Assembly (NCBI GenBank): GCA_945882215.1
Contig: CAMCWM010000016.1
Location: 1 to 48,478 of the forward strand
Source of the DNA: Akkermansia muciniphila
Lineage (GTDB): Bacteria > Verrucomicrobiota > Verrucomicrobiia > Verrucomicrobiales > Verrucomicrobiaceae
Length of the DNA: 48,478 bases
Direction of reading: 5' to 3'
In this document: piece after piece, positions 15,834 to 25,027 of the stretch
Layout of the letters: every line of letters starts with the position of its first letter
Numbering within the stretch: the stretch's first letter is position 1
The notes under the pieces: model-generated
Told to the model about the DNA's origin: nothing
What the model saw: only the letters and a program-made list of their open reading frames with translations
The model's database searches: none
Translations under genes and position numbers: made by a program

Positions 15834-18260
15834 TTGAATCTCGTCACTGAACAAGCCTATCTGAGCACCTGCCCTGTCTGCCAGGGACAGATCGACGTGA
15901 CGTCGCTGGAACCGTTCACGAAGCTGAAGTGCCCCTTTTGCGGCCAGATGGTGCGCGTACGCAGGCGCTTTGATCAATTCATGATCATACGCCAGATCGG
16001 CGAAGGTGGCATGAGCCGGGTGTTTGAGGCGGAGGATGAGACACTGGGCCGCCGTGTGGCCCTGAAAATCCTCAACCGCCAGTACTCCCGCGATGCCGTG
16101 CGCCTGGAGCAGTTCCGCCAGGAAGCGCACATCACCGCGAACGTCACACATCCGAACGTCATCAAGCTCTACTCCGTGGGCTATGACCAGGGCTACTTCT
16201 ACATCGCCATGGAGCTCGTCGGTGGCGGCAGCCTGGAGCAGCGTATCAAGCGCGAAGGCCATCTGAAGGAGGCCGAGGCTCTGCGCATCGGACGTGAGGT
16301 GGCCGAGGGCTTGCGTGCCGCGCAACAGCTCACGCTGATCCATCGTGACGTGAAGCCGGCAAACATCCTTTTCACCGAAACCGGCACCGCCAAGGTGGTG
16401 GACTTCGGCCTGGCTCTGTTTGTGGATCGTGGTGGCGACCGTTCGGGTGAAATCTGGGCCACGCCGTATTACGTCGCGCCGGAAAAGGTCATCGAAAACA
16501 AGGAGGACTACCGCAGCGACATCTTCAGCCTAGGCGCCACGCTCTACCATGCGATGACCGGCAATCCGCCGCACAAGGCGGACACCAATGCCATCGAAGA
16601 CCTGCGGCGCATCAAATGCAAACGCGTCGCCCTCGGCGAATCGGGCCTGCGCTTCTCACCACGCACCGAGCATGTCATCAACGGCATGCTCAGCTTCCGC
16701 CCGGAAGAACGTTTCTCGAACTACGACGAGGTTGTCGATGAAATGCGCTTGGCCGAAGGCCTGCTGGATCGCGGCGGCGTTCGGCGCAGGCTGTTCTCAC
16801 GCCGTGCGAAGCTGATCGGGGCCATCGCAGCCGCCATCACGCTCGCCTACGTCGTGGGCTGGATGCTGCGCGAAGGCGGTGAGCGCCGCGCCACACGGGC
16901 GGCCATCCAGATTTCTCCTGCTGACGCCCGTGATCTCTCCGGCGGCGGCGTGACACTCAAAGCGGACGCGAAGAAGGAAACCGTCTCCGAGCGCTTTGCC
17001 GAGGCACGCCGGGAAATGCTGGAGCAGTTCCAATTCAAGGAGGCGAGCCATGATTTCATGGAGATCGTTGACTCGAAGGACGCCCCGGCGCCGCAGCCCA
17101 CGGAAAACTGGGCGCGCTTCAATGCCGCGCTCTGCAACATCATGCTCGACAAAAAAAAGGAGGCTGCGGATCAGTTTGAGAAGCTTTCCACCTCGACCGA
17201 GATGAACGGACTCGCGCCATTCTTTGCTAAAATCAAAGAGCACCTGTCAGTCAAATTTACCCTCGGCACCCCACTTGATTCACTCGACTACAGGACGGAT
17301 AATGAGGAAATCCTGGGCTACCTCGTGCATGGACTGGCCGAATGGAAATTCGGCGACGCGTTGCTAGGCGCGGACGCACTCGAAAAATTTGAGCAAACGC
17401 TCGGGGAAATGAAGCAGGCCAAGACCGACGGCGCGACCACCACCTCCCTTGAATGGCTTTCGCTCTACAGCGCCTTGGTTGAGTACTACAAGCCCGATTT
17501 CGCCCCCGTGCGCATCGCTTTGCAGCCTCATAAAGCTGGCACGCTCGATGAATTGCGGGCCGAACTCAAGAAATTGAAGGCTGCGGATGACGTGTTGGAG
17601 AAGACGGGAGCCAAAAAGAAAAGACACGGCTCTTATCTCACGCACATCGCGCAGATGGAAACCGCTCTGCAGCGCGAAATCTCCCGCATCACGCTGGAGC
17701 AGCAGCAGAAGCAGATGCAGGAGGACAAAAAACGCCGCCAGGCCGACCTCGAACTCCTCGCCGAGGTCAACGCAATCGTGCCTTCGCTCGTGCAAGGCTA
17801 CGATTACTCACGTGCCATCGAGATGCTCAGCAGCACGCGTCTGGAGACCGAGGATGTGCGCACAGCACTCGACGGACGTCTTTACCTTTACACACAGTCG
17901 CGTGACTTCGTGCGCCAGCTCACCGCCGATCTCAGCACCAAAGGCTGGAACGGCACCATCTCGCGTCGTGAGGGCGGCCAGATGACCGGACGCATCACAT
18001 GCAACGCAGACGGCACCACGGTGAACGTCACCCTCGAGCGCGGCACGCTGTCCCTGCCCTTTGAAAGCCTCACACCGGAATCTCTCGTCGAGATCGCCCA
18101 GGCATTCGGTGCCCTGACCACCGATTCCACTGACTACTATCGCCGCCAGGAAAACACCGCTGCTTTCGCCCGCCTCAACGGTCTCACCCAGCTCTCCGCC
18201 ACCATCGCCGCTCAGCTCATGGAAGAAAACCGCTCCTTCCGTTCTCGTTGGATGAAGTAG
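15834..18260 (+). CDS. Ser/Thr protein kinase with N-terminal zinc ribbon and C-terminal helical domain
   Basis: 808 residues from a TTG start: an in-frame stop at 15801 and the zinc ribbon close to the N-terminus leave no ATG. The ribbon is CPVC (Cys13, Cys16) and CPFC (Cys33, Cys36). The kinase has GEGGMSRVFEAE, the ATP Lys78 in VALKIL, HRDVKPAN with Asp172, DFG at 190, and APE, so it should be active. A membrane helix lies at residues 327-345. The 450-residue outer part is helical and charged, with a long Gln/Lys stretch (LEQQQKQMQEDKKRR), and ends in a small beta domain. Hanks-type kinases phosphorylate Ser/Thr of regulatory targets. Here the ribbon and kinase are cytoplasmic, with a probable outer sensor. 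Divergent from rluD. Confidence 0.9.
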   Translation: MNLVTEQAYLSTCPVCQGQIDVTSLEPFTKLKCPFCGQMVRVRRRFDQFMIIRQIGEGGMSRVFEAEDETLGRRVALKILNRQYSRDAVRLEQFRQEAHITANVTHPNVIKLYSVGYDQGYFYIAMELVGGGSLEQRIKREGHLKEAEALRIGREVAEGLRAAQQLTLIHRDVKPANILFTETGTAKVVDFGLALFVDRGGDRSGEIWATPYYVAPEKVIENKEDYRSDIFSLGATLYHAMTGNPPHKADTNAIEDLRRIKCKRVALGESGLRFSPRTEHVINGMLSFRPEERFSNYDEVVDEMRLAEGLLDRGGVRRRLFSRRAKLIGAIAAAITLAYVVGWMLREGGERRATRAAIQISPADARDLSGGGVTLKADAKKETVSERFAEARREMLEQFQFKEASHDFMEIVDSKDAPAPQPTENWARFNAALCNIMLDKKKEAADQFEKLSTSTEMNGLAPFFAKIKEHLSVKFTLGTPLDSLDYRTDNEEILGYLVHGLAEWKFGDALLGADALEKFEQTLGEMKQAKTDGATTTSLEWLSLYSALVEYYKPDFAPVRIALQPHKAGTLDELRAELKKLKAADDVLEKTGAKKKRHGSYLTHIAQMETALQREISRITLEQQQKQMQEDKKRRQADLELLAEVNAIVPSLVQGYDYSRAIEMLSSTRLETEDVRTALDGRLYLYTQSRDFVRQLTADLSTKGWNGTISRREGGQMTGRITCNADGTTVNVTLERGTLSLPFESLTPESLVEIAQAFGALTTDSTDYYRRQENTAAFARLNGLTQLSATIAAQLMEENRSFRSRWMK

Positions 18261-18280
18261 ATGGAAGCCGGGATCTAGCC

Positions 18281-18318
18281 CAAAGAAAAACCTCGTCCGT
18301 CTCACGACGAACGAGGTT
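18281..18318 (-). terminator. Rho-independent terminator after the DUF5069 gene
   Basis: Read on the minus strand, the inverted repeat AACCTCGT/ACGAGGTT (arms at 18311-18318 and 18289-18296) is followed by TTTTTCTTTGG. It lies 28 bp after the DUF5069 stop. On the plus strand no T-run follows, so it is a minus-strand terminator. Confidence 0.75.
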
Positions 18319-18345
18319 CTCAAAGGTCTTCAACAGACTCGCAGA

Positions 18346-18786
18346 TTACTTGATCTCCTGCGCCCAGAAGATGTGCCAGTCATCCAGGTTGTTCAGATCG
18401 ACCGCACCGGGGTTCACACTTCCGTCATCGGCGATGCCATCAGCGGCAAGGATGGCTTTGCGCGTGGCGTCATCGTGGATGTAGCCTTGGATGGCGACGT
18501 TGTGCTTGTAGATGTCGCCTTTCGTCAGCTTCACACCAGGCTGCTTTTTGATCCAGCTTTCAAGCTGCGGATAGCTCGGCTTCGTGGCGATGAAGGCTTT
18601 GAAGGTTTCAATGTTGATGCCCAGCGCGTCGAGCGTCATCTGGTCATAGCCGCAGCCGATGCCGGGATAATCCGCGTGGAGTTTGCCAGCGGCGGCCAGC
18701 GAGGCTTTCTGCCACAGGCGGGGAAGATGAAGGACACCGAGGGGACCGGCGATGCCGGAGCTGATAAGAGGAACGATCTGGCTCAT
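18346..18786 (-). CDS. DUF5069 domain protein
   Basis: 146 residues from ATG 18786 (MSQIVPLISSGIAGPLGVLH). The frame is open far upstream, but that part is the antisense of the next gene. The sequence GVLHLPRLWQKA, HADYPGIGCGYDQMTLDALG, and the TxxDxxxHN element (TKGDIYKHNVAIQ) fit DUF5069, a family typical of Verrucomicrobia and Planctomycetes. No signal peptide, no membrane helix. Function unknown. It stands alone, with its own terminator and a divergent dehydrogenase-like gene 126 bp upstream. Confidence 0.8.
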   Translation of the reverse strand: MSQIVPLISSGIAGPLGVLHLPRLWQKASLAAAGKLHADYPGIGCGYDQMTLDALGINIETFKAFIATKPSYPQLESWIKKQPGVKLTKGDIYKHNVAIQGYIHDDATRKAILAADGIADDGSVNPGAVDLNNLDDWHIFWAQEIK

Positions 18787-18912
18787 GATTGGATTTGGGT
18801 TGGAGTTTGGTAAATGACGTTCGTAATTTTCAAACGCACACTCGACTTTGACGGGTCCGCTTTGCAGCGGCAAGAAGAAACGCTCCCCCGCCCTTTTCCT
18901 CTCCCCTTTCTC

Positions 18913-21900
18913 ATGAAAAAACTCTGTCACATCGCCCTCATCGCGCTGCTGGCCCTGCCATGCGCCGCCGCTGAGAAAAAAGCCGCGCCGAAGGCCGCGC
19001 TCGAACTTCACAAGTGGTCCGGCAAACTCAACGTGCCCGATCCCGTCGCCGTCACGGTAGATCCGCAAGGCCGCGTGTATGTTTCCGCCACCACGCGCCG
19101 CAAAGTGGCCGATCTCGACATCCGCGAGCACACGATGTGGATTCCCGACGATGTCTCGCTCACCAGCGTGGAGGAAAAGGAAGCCTTCCTGAAACGCGAG
19201 CTCGCTCCCGGCAAGCTGCGCCTGCCACGCGGCGGCCTCAAAGATCACAACAAGGACGGCTCCATCGACTGGAAAGACCTCACCGTTCACAGCGAGCGCA
19301 TTTACCAACTCCGCGACACCGACAACGACGGCACAGCCGACCAGATGACTGTCTTCGCCGAAGGCTTTAACAGCGTCGTCACCGGCATCGCCGCAGGCAT
19401 CTTGTATCACGACGGCTGGGTCTATGTCACCGTCGCGCCCGACCTCGTGCGCCTTCGCGACACGAATGACGACGGCGTTGCCGATGAGCGTGAAATCGTC
19501 GCACATGGCTTTGGCATGCACATCGCGTATGCCGGGCATGACATGCACGGCCCGCGCATCGGCCCGGATGGGCGCATCTACTGGAGCATCGGCGACAAAG
19601 GCGTGAATGTGACGAGCAAGGAAGGTGTGAAGTGGTTCTACCCGCACGAAGGCTGCGTCCTGCGCTGCGAGCCAGATGGCACCGGCTTTGAGGTCTTCGC
19701 GCACGGTCTGCGCAACGTGCAGGAGATCGCCTTCGACGACTTCGGCAACATGTTCGGCGTGGACAACGACGCGGACCTCCCCGGCGAGAAAGAGCGCTTC
19801 GTCTATATCACCGAGCGCAGCGATTCCGGCTGGCGCTGCGGCCACCAGTATCAAAAAAGTGAGAGCCGCTGGATGCGCGAGGGCTTGTGGAAGCCCGCGC
19901 ATGCCACGCAGCCCAAGTTCATCACGCCGCCGTTGCAAAACTACTCGAACGGCCCCGCCGGCTTCATCCACGAGCCTGGCACAGCGCTCGGAGCATCGCT
20001 GCGCGGCCACTTCATCCTCAACCTGTTCCCTTCCGGGCAAATGACCGCGTTCCAGATCGCGCCGAGCGGAGCCAGCTTCGTCATGAAAAACGAGCGCGTC
20101 ATCCACAGCGGCATCATGGGCATCGGACTCGCCTTCACCCCGCAGGGATCGCTCATCATGGCCGACTGGAGCGGCGGTTATCCGCTCGATGAAATCGGCA
20201 ACATCTGGACTGCCGACGATCCCACCGGCCAAAACAGCACTGAGCGCATCGAAACCGCCCGGCTTCTCGCCTCACCTTCCTCCCATCCTTCGCATCTCTC
20301 CCATCCCGATCAGCGAGTCCGCCTCCACACTCAGTTCGCCTTGGTGAAAAGCGGTGACTTCGCCACCCTCGCAGCCATTGCCGCAGACAAGAAGGCAAAG
20401 CAACTCGCCCGCATCCACGCCATCTGGGGGCTCGGACAAGGTCTGCGTGCCAAAAAAGTCGAAGCCAGCACACTCACCGCGCTCCTCACCGACTCCGATC
20501 CCGAAATCCTCACCCAAGCCGCCAAAATGCTCGGCGACGCGCCCACCGACGGCAAACCGCTCCTCCCACTTCTCACCTCCAACGTCTCACGCGTCCGCTT
20601 CCACGCCGCCATCGCCCTCGGCAAACTCAAAGAGCCTTCCGCGACGCCCAAACTCCTCCAACTCGCCGCCAAAGAGCAAAACGATCCCTTCATGCGCCAC
20701 GCCATCGTCACCGGCCTCGCCGGTTGCGCGGATGAAGCCGCGCTCTTGAAGGACAAGGGCCTTTGCAGCCTCCTTGCGCTCGCACGACAGCGCTCGCCGC
20801 GCGTCGCCGATTTCCTCGGCAAATTCCCCGATGAAGCCGAACGCGCCATTCACGACGACACCGGGATCCCCGAAGCACTTCCGGCGCTCATCCAGCGCCA
20901 CTCCCGTCGCGGTTTGAACACCTGCCTCCGACTCGGCACCACCGAAGCCGCTCAACGTGCCGTCCAAACCGCTCTCAAGCCCTCCGAGCTGCAATCTGAG
21001 GCGCTCGACGTGCTCCTCGCTTGGAATTCACCGCCGCGTCTCGACCGCATCGACGGTAACGCTCACACCAATGCCACACGCGATCCCAAGACACTCGTGA
21101 CGGTCGTGCAGCCGCATCTCGATGCCTTGATGGCCTTGCAGGACGGTGAACTGAAGGCCAAGGCCGTTGAATTGCTCATGCAGCTCCAGCTTCGCGTCGA
21201 ACCCGAGCTGCTGCTGCAAATTATCGCCGACGAAACCGCCCGCGCTCCATTGCGAGCCGAAGCGCTGAAGCTCATGGCCTCCCAGCACGCCAAAGCGCTT
21301 GAATTCGCCACCGCTCTCGATCTCGCCGCCGCCAAGGCATCACCGCCAGAACTGCGTCGCGAAGGCTTGAAACAAATTTTTGCCCACCAGCCCGCGGATG
21401 CTATCACCGAAGCCGCCAATGCTCTGAATGAAGCCGACACGGTAACCAAACAACTCGCCTTCGACCTTCTCGCCACTGCGGCAAATGAAAAGGCCGACGA
21501 AGTCCTCGCCTCCTGGCTCGACAAACTCACGCAAAACAAAGTTCCCGCCGCCATTCAACTCGATCTCATCGAAGCCGCCGCCACACGCGAAAGTTTGAAG
21601 CCCAAACTCGACGCTTACACACAAACACACGCCACCAACGACGAACTGCTCGAGGGCGGCGATGTCACCACCGGTCGCGACATCGTCACGAATCACCTCG
21701 GTGCCAACTGCATCGCCTGTCACACCATCGAGGCCAAGGAAGGCAGCCAGGTCGGTCCCAATCTGAAAACCATCGGTTCACAAAAAGACCGCCGCTACAT
21801 CCTCGAATCGCTGCTCAATCCCGTCGCCAAAGTCGCGCCCGGCTACGGCATGGTCGCCCTCACGCTCAAGGATGGCAAAGCCATCTCCGCCGTGCTCGAC

Positions 21901-22095
21901 AAGGAGGACACCAAGCAAATCCAGCTCCGTTCCCCTGATGGCAAAACCCAGACCATTCCACGCGATCAAATCGCCACCATCACCCCACCCATCAGCGTCA
22001 TGCCTCCCATGCTCGGCATCCTCACCAAGCCGCAGATTCGCGACGTCGTTGCTTATCTCGCGAGTCTGAAATCGAAAACGAGCAAGAAGAAGTGA
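18913..22095 (+). CDS. Membrane-bound dehydrogenase-like protein with HEAT repeats and heme c domain
   Basis: 1060 residues from ATG 18913; a signal peptide (MKKLCHIALIALLALPCAAA) fixes the start. Residues 30-430 form a PQQ-type beta-propeller of the planctomycete/verrucomicrobial dehydrogenase family, with EF-like calcium loops (DHNKDGSIDWKD, DTDNDGTADQ, DTNDDGVADE). A HEAT-repeat region spans about 450-880. The C-terminus carries a heme c site, Cys933-x-x-Cys936-His937, followed by GSQVGPNLKTIG and a final helix RDVVAYLASL. It probably oxidises a sugar or alcohol in the periplasm and passes electrons to the heme; substrate unknown. Its stop abuts that of the convergent gene with no gap. Confidence 0.9.
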   Translation: MKKLCHIALIALLALPCAAAEKKAAPKAALELHKWSGKLNVPDPVAVTVDPQGRVYVSATTRRKVADLDIREHTMWIPDDVSLTSVEEKEAFLKRELAPGKLRLPRGGLKDHNKDGSIDWKDLTVHSERIYQLRDTDNDGTADQMTVFAEGFNSVVTGIAAGILYHDGWVYVTVAPDLVRLRDTNDDGVADEREIVAHGFGMHIAYAGHDMHGPRIGPDGRIYWSIGDKGVNVTSKEGVKWFYPHEGCVLRCEPDGTGFEVFAHGLRNVQEIAFDDFGNMFGVDNDADLPGEKERFVYITERSDSGWRCGHQYQKSESRWMREGLWKPAHATQPKFITPPLQNYSNGPAGFIHEPGTALGASLRGHFILNLFPSGQMTAFQIAPSGASFVMKNERVIHSGIMGIGLAFTPQGSLIMADWSGGYPLDEIGNIWTADDPTGQNSTERIETARLLASPSSHPSHLSHPDQRVRLHTQFALVKSGDFATLAAIAADKKAKQLARIHAIWGLGQGLRAKKVEASTLTALLTDSDPEILTQAAKMLGDAPTDGKPLLPLLTSNVSRVRFHAAIALGKLKEPSATPKLLQLAAKEQNDPFMRHAIVTGLAGCADEAALLKDKGLCSLLALARQRSPRVADFLGKFPDEAERAIHDDTGIPEALPALIQRHSRRGLNTCLRLGTTEAAQRAVQTALKPSELQSEALDVLLAWNSPPRLDRIDGNAHTNATRDPKTLVTVVQPHLDALMALQDGELKAKAVELLMQLQLRVEPELLLQIIADETARAPLRAEALKLMASQHAKALEFATALDLAAAKASPPELRREGLKQIFAHQPADAITEAANALNEADTVTKQLAFDLLATAANEKADEVLASWLDKLTQNKVPAAIQLDLIEAAATRESLKPKLDAYTQTHATNDELLEGGDVTTGRDIVTNHLGANCIACHTIEAKEGSQVGPNLKTIGSQKDRRYILESLLNPVAKVAPGYGMVALTLKDGKAISAVLDKEDTKQIQLRSPDGKTQTIPRDQIATITPPISVMPPMLGILTKPQIRDVVAYLASLKSKTSKKK
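20278..20304. repeat. Tandem nonamer repeat in the dehydrogenase-like gene
   Basis: Three 9-base units ending in CAT (the first is TCCTCCCAT) encode a Ser/His/Pro linker (SSHPSHLSHP) between the beta-propeller and the HEAT repeats. Confidence 0.65.
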
Positions 22096-22815
22096 TCACA
22101 TCGCTCCTGGCGGTGCTTCCTGCTCCGGAAGAGTGACTGCCGCTACGGGAGAGGTGCCGGTGCCTTTGCCGAGGCGACCACTGTAGAGATCAATCGTCCG
22201 CTTCGCGATGATATCGATCACCGCCGGTTGCAGCGTGCGGGCGGCAACGTTGGAGACGGCCACGCTGGCCCACATGATGGGCGACTTGAAGCGTAGCACC
22301 TGCCAGTAGGGCAAAAGGCGCTTGTACCATTTGTTCGCGGTCTGCATCCGCTCGTGCGTGGCGATCTTGTGCGTCATCTCCCAGGTCTTAAGCGCCGTGC
22401 TGGCACTGACATCGACAAGACGGCCGATGGAGCGTGTTTGCAGAAAGTCCGCCACATCCATCGCTGCGAGATGCACGGCGCGTGAGAACTGGCTCAGCCC
22501 CGGCGCGAGCAGCGCCTCCTGTTTTCCGGGATGGTAGATCGCCGCGATCTCGCGCACGAGTTTCGGCACCTCATCGACCAGCGGCGGCAGCCACTCGGGA
22601 TTGAGGCTTTTCTGCCAGCGCAGCCGTTTTTTACACTCTTCCACGGCTTTGTGTGCCTGTTCGTCCGCCACACCGCAGTCGGGAAACACATAGCTGGCCA
22701 GCGCGTGGCGCGCGGCGCGCAGATCGGCGGCAAAACGCAGCGCCTTCCACAAAACAAGTGTCGCCGCGCCGACGAGAACACCGGCAAGGAAGACCATGAT
22801 GTGACTCCAAGGCAT
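22096..22815 (-). CDS. Membrane-anchored helical protein, unknown function
   Basis: 239 residues from ATG 22815 (MPWSHIMVFLAGVLVGAATL); a start at the second Met is also possible. One N-terminal membrane helix, then a largely helical, basic cytosolic-type domain (FPDCGVADEQAHKAVEECKK, RSIGRLVDVSASTALKTWEM, KWYKRLLPYWQVLRFK). The hydrophobic segment IMWASVAVSNVAARTLQPAV could insert in the membrane. The last residues are disordered. I do not recognise the family. It is convergent with the dehydrogenase-like gene and divergent from the SDR gene 103 bp away. Confidence 0.8.
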   Translation of the reverse strand: MPWSHIMVFLAGVLVGAATLVLWKALRFAADLRAARHALASYVFPDCGVADEQAHKAVEECKKRLRWQKSLNPEWLPPLVDEVPKLVREIAAIYHPGKQEALLAPGLSQFSRAVHLAAMDVADFLQTRSIGRLVDVSASTALKTWEMTHKIATHERMQTANKWYKRLLPYWQVLRFKSPIMWASVAVSNVAARTLQPAVIDIIAKRTIDLYSGRLGKGTGTSPVAAVTLPEQEAPPGAM

Positions 22816-22918
22816 GCGGACACGGGAGAGCACCGCAGGCGGAGTGTCAAGACGACGAAAGTGACGGGAGAGGCGGCTTGCAGCGCGTGAATGACACGCC
22901 ATAGATGCGCCCCTACCC

Positions 22919-23695
22919 ATGTCCTCCATTTTCGAACTCTTCTCTCTCCAAGGCAAAACCGCCGTCGTCATTGGCGGCACTGGCGAACTCTGTGGAGCGG
23001 TCGCGGAAGGTTTTGCCTCCGCCGGCGCGGAAGTCGTGCTCGTCGGTCGCGATCAGACGAAGGCTGACAAGCGCCTCGAAACCATCCAGGCCGCCGGTGG
23101 TCAGGCCTACTTCGTCTCCGCCGACGCCAGCCGCAAAGCCGACCTGCAAATCCTCCTCGATCAGGTGCTGGAGCGCTCCGGCGGCTGCCACATCCTCGTC
23201 AATGGCGCGGGCGTGAACTCCGCCACGCCGTTCCTCGACATCGCCGAGGATGAATACGACCGGATCATGAACATCAACACCAAGGCCGTGTTTCTGGCCT
23301 GCCAGGTGTTTGGAAAGTTCTTTGTCGAAAACAAAATCCCCGCCTCGATCATCAATCTCGGCTCCATGTCCGGCCTGCTGCCACTGAGCCGTGTGTTCAC
23401 GTATTCGATGTCGAAGGGCGCCGTTCACAATCTCAGCAAGAACCTCGCCCGCGAATGGGCACCGCTGGGCATCCGCGTGAATACGCTCGTCCCCGGCTTC
23501 TTCCCCGCCGAACAGAACAAGAAAGTGCTCACGCCCGACCGCGTCGCCAAAATCATGGGCCACACGCCGATGAACCGCTTTGGCGAAGCCAAGGAACTCG
23601 TCGCCGCAGCACTGCTGCTCGCTGGAGCGGGCGGTTCGTTCGTCACCGGCCATGAAATGGTCGTGGATGGTGGGTATTCGTCGATGACGATCTGA
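22919..23695 (+). CDS. Short-chain dehydrogenase/reductase
   Basis: 258 residues. The NAD(P) motif is GGTGELCG (residues 19-26), then NGAG at 95-98, and the catalytic set Ser149/151, Tyr162 and Lys166 (TYSMSK). The C-terminus [14 protein letters not shown] is the classical SDR end. The overall pattern, with [14 protein letters not shown] and [13 protein letters not shown], resembles D-mannonate oxidoreductase/gluconate dehydrogenase-like SDRs that act on sugar acids. The FadR-type regulator 1.4 kb downstream would fit sugar-acid use, but the lipoprotein gene lies between, so co-regulation is not shown. Confidence 0.92.
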   Translation: MSSIFELFSLQGKTAVVIGGTGELCGAVAEGFASAGAEVVLVGRDQTKADKRLETIQAAGGQAYFVSADASRKADLQILLDQVLERSGGCHILVNGAGVNSATPFLDIAEDEYDRIMNINTKAVFLACQVFGKFFVENKIPASIINLGSMSGLLPLSRVFTYSMSKGAVHNLSKNLAREWAPLGIRVNTLVPGFFPAEQNKKVLTPDRVAKIMGHTPMNRFGEAKELVAAALLLAGAGGSFVTGHEMVVDGGYSSMTI

Positions 23696-23716
23696 TGGCT
23701 GAAAGCCAAGTGCTGT

Positions 23717-24184
23717 TTACTTCAAAGGAGGGTGGGCTGCGTCCGAATAAAAGGCGACTGCAGCGTCCCCACTGAAGTCGCGCAAAATCAGAAACGCCTT
23801 TGGTATTCCCCCCTCAATCTTTAAGCTGAAGTCCCGTATAAGCAAAGGGATCAGCCCTCCATTGGGGGCATCGATAGCATCGCCTCTGATGTCAAGACTC
23901 TCCAATGTAAGGCCCTCGAAAGACTGGCCCTGACGAAGCTTGACCCAACGTTTTGGCTGCCAACCAGGACCGGACACAAGCATGTTCAGCTCAGTTATCG
24001 GTTGCTCCGTGTTTTCATCGACTGGGGGGCTCTTCCACGCTTTGATCTTCAAGCCATCATGAGCAAAAGCTTTTTGCGGAACCTGTGCCCCGGCAAGATT
24101 TTCGTTCTCGTTTGAAGCACAGGAGACCATTCCTAAGCCGATGCTGAAGGCAAATGACAAAACCAGCATGCGCGGAAAATTCAT
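23717..24184 (-). CDS. Lipoprotein, unknown function
   Basis: 155 residues from ATG 24184. The signal sequence MNFPRMLVLSFAFSIGLGMV ends in a lipobox, VSC, so Cys21 should be lipidated. The mature part has an acidic linker (ASNENENLAG) and a beta-rich domain (ITELNMLVSGPGWQPKRWV, LTLESLDIRGD, LKIEGGIPKAFLILRDFSG). No known motif. The gene is visibly less GC-rich than its neighbours, which may mean recent acquisition. It converges with the SDR gene and is divergent from the gntR gene. Confidence 0.75.
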   Translation of the reverse strand: MNFPRMLVLSFAFSIGLGMVSCASNENENLAGAQVPQKAFAHDGLKIKAWKSPPVDENTEQPITELNMLVSGPGWQPKRWVKLRQGQSFEGLTLESLDIRGDAIDAPNGGLIPLLIRDFSLKIEGGIPKAFLILRDFSGDAAVAFYSDAAHPPLK

Positions 24185-24303
24185 ATGCCGGATAATCCAG
24201 GTGTTTTCGCAGAGAACAAGAGCCAGCCACAACAAAAGAGAGTTGGGCAGCCTCGAATTCTCCTTGTCTGATAAAAGCACCAGAACCCGTCCGTATTGGC
24301 CAG

Positions 24304-24321
24304 TGGTAAGACCTCTAACCA
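24304..24321. promoter_or_regulatory. FadR/GntR-type operator candidate
   Basis: TGGTAAGACCTCTAACCA matches its own reverse complement at 14 of 18 bases, with perfect TGGT/ACCA ends and AGA/TCT inside. FadR-subfamily regulators bind palindromes with TGGT...ACCA ends. It ends one base before the ATG of the regulator gene, so binding would block translation-start-proximal transcription and give autoregulation of the whole gntR-PSD1-DUF1501 unit. Confidence 0.6.
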
Positions 24322-24322
24322 C

Positions 24323-25027
24323 ATGACCTTTTCAGCCATCAAACCCCAGCGCAGCCTCGTCGAGGAAGTGTGCGCACGCATTGCCTCTGAAATCCGCGAC
24401 GAGATCAGCGGAGGCGACGGCTGGCTGCCGCCGGAGCGTGACCTGGCCCTCAAGCTCGGCGTGAGCCGACCTGTGGTGCGCGAAGCAACGAAACGACTGG
24501 AACTTCAGGGGCTGCTCGAAGTGAAGCACGGCGTCGGCACCAAGGTGGTGGACATGCTGCACAAGCCCTTGAGCGGTTCGCTGGCGCTGCTGATTCCGGA
24601 TGACAAGGAGCGCCTCCGCCAGCTCGTCCAGGTACGTTTCATGCTGGAGCCGGAGAATGCACGCCTTGCCGCTGAGAACGCCAGCACGGCGCAGATTCGC
24701 AAACTGCGTACCGCTTTGAAGAAGCTGGAGGAAGCGGACGGCTATGATGCCGCCGTGGATGCCGACATGTCCTTCCATCGCGAGTTGGCCATCGCCTCTG
24801 GAAATCAGATCGCGGCGCTGCTGCTGCATTCATTGTCCGACGTCATGCAGATCGGCCTAATCCGCGGTTACAACCGTGTTTCGACACAGAATCCCGTGCA
24901 GCAGCATGCGGCGATCCTCTCCGCGATTGAGAAGCACGATCCCGCCGCCGCAGCGAAAGCAATGCGCGAGCATTTGATCACTGCTGAAAACGATCTGGCC
25001 CTGCCGAAGCCGAAGAAAACACGATGA
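24323..25027 (+). CDS. FadR-subfamily GntR transcriptional regulator
   Basis: 234 residues from ATG 24323 (MTFSAIKPQRSLVEEVCARI); an in-frame TTG at 24296 is upstream of the operator candidate and unlikely. The winged helix is LPPERDLALKLGVSRPVVRE, then RLELQGLLEVKHGVGTKV. The FCD ligand domain follows, with metal-ligand candidates in ADMSFHRELA, HAAILSAIEKHD and MREHL. FCD regulators respond to carboxylates such as sugar acids or their phosphates. The stop overlaps the start of the PSD1 gene in ATGA, so the regulator and the PSD1 gene are translationally coupled. The effector cannot be read off the sequence. Confidence 0.93.
   Translation: MTFSAIKPQRSLVEEVCARIASEIRDEISGGDGWLPPERDLALKLGVSRPVVREATKRLELQGLLEVKHGVGTKVVDMLHKPLSGSLALLIPDDKERLRQLVQVRFMLEPENARLAAENASTAQIRKLRTALKKLEEADGYDAAVDADMSFHRELAIASGNQIAALLLHSLSDVMQIGLIRGYNRVSTQNPVQQHAAILSAIEKHDPAAAAKAMREHLITAENDLALPKPKKTR

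Noticed and set aside
18787..20232. Long minus-strand frame joined to the DUF5069 gene
   Set aside because: The part beyond ATG 18786 is antisense to the signal-peptide-bearing dehydrogenase-like gene and has no family features; only the last 146 residues are protein-like.
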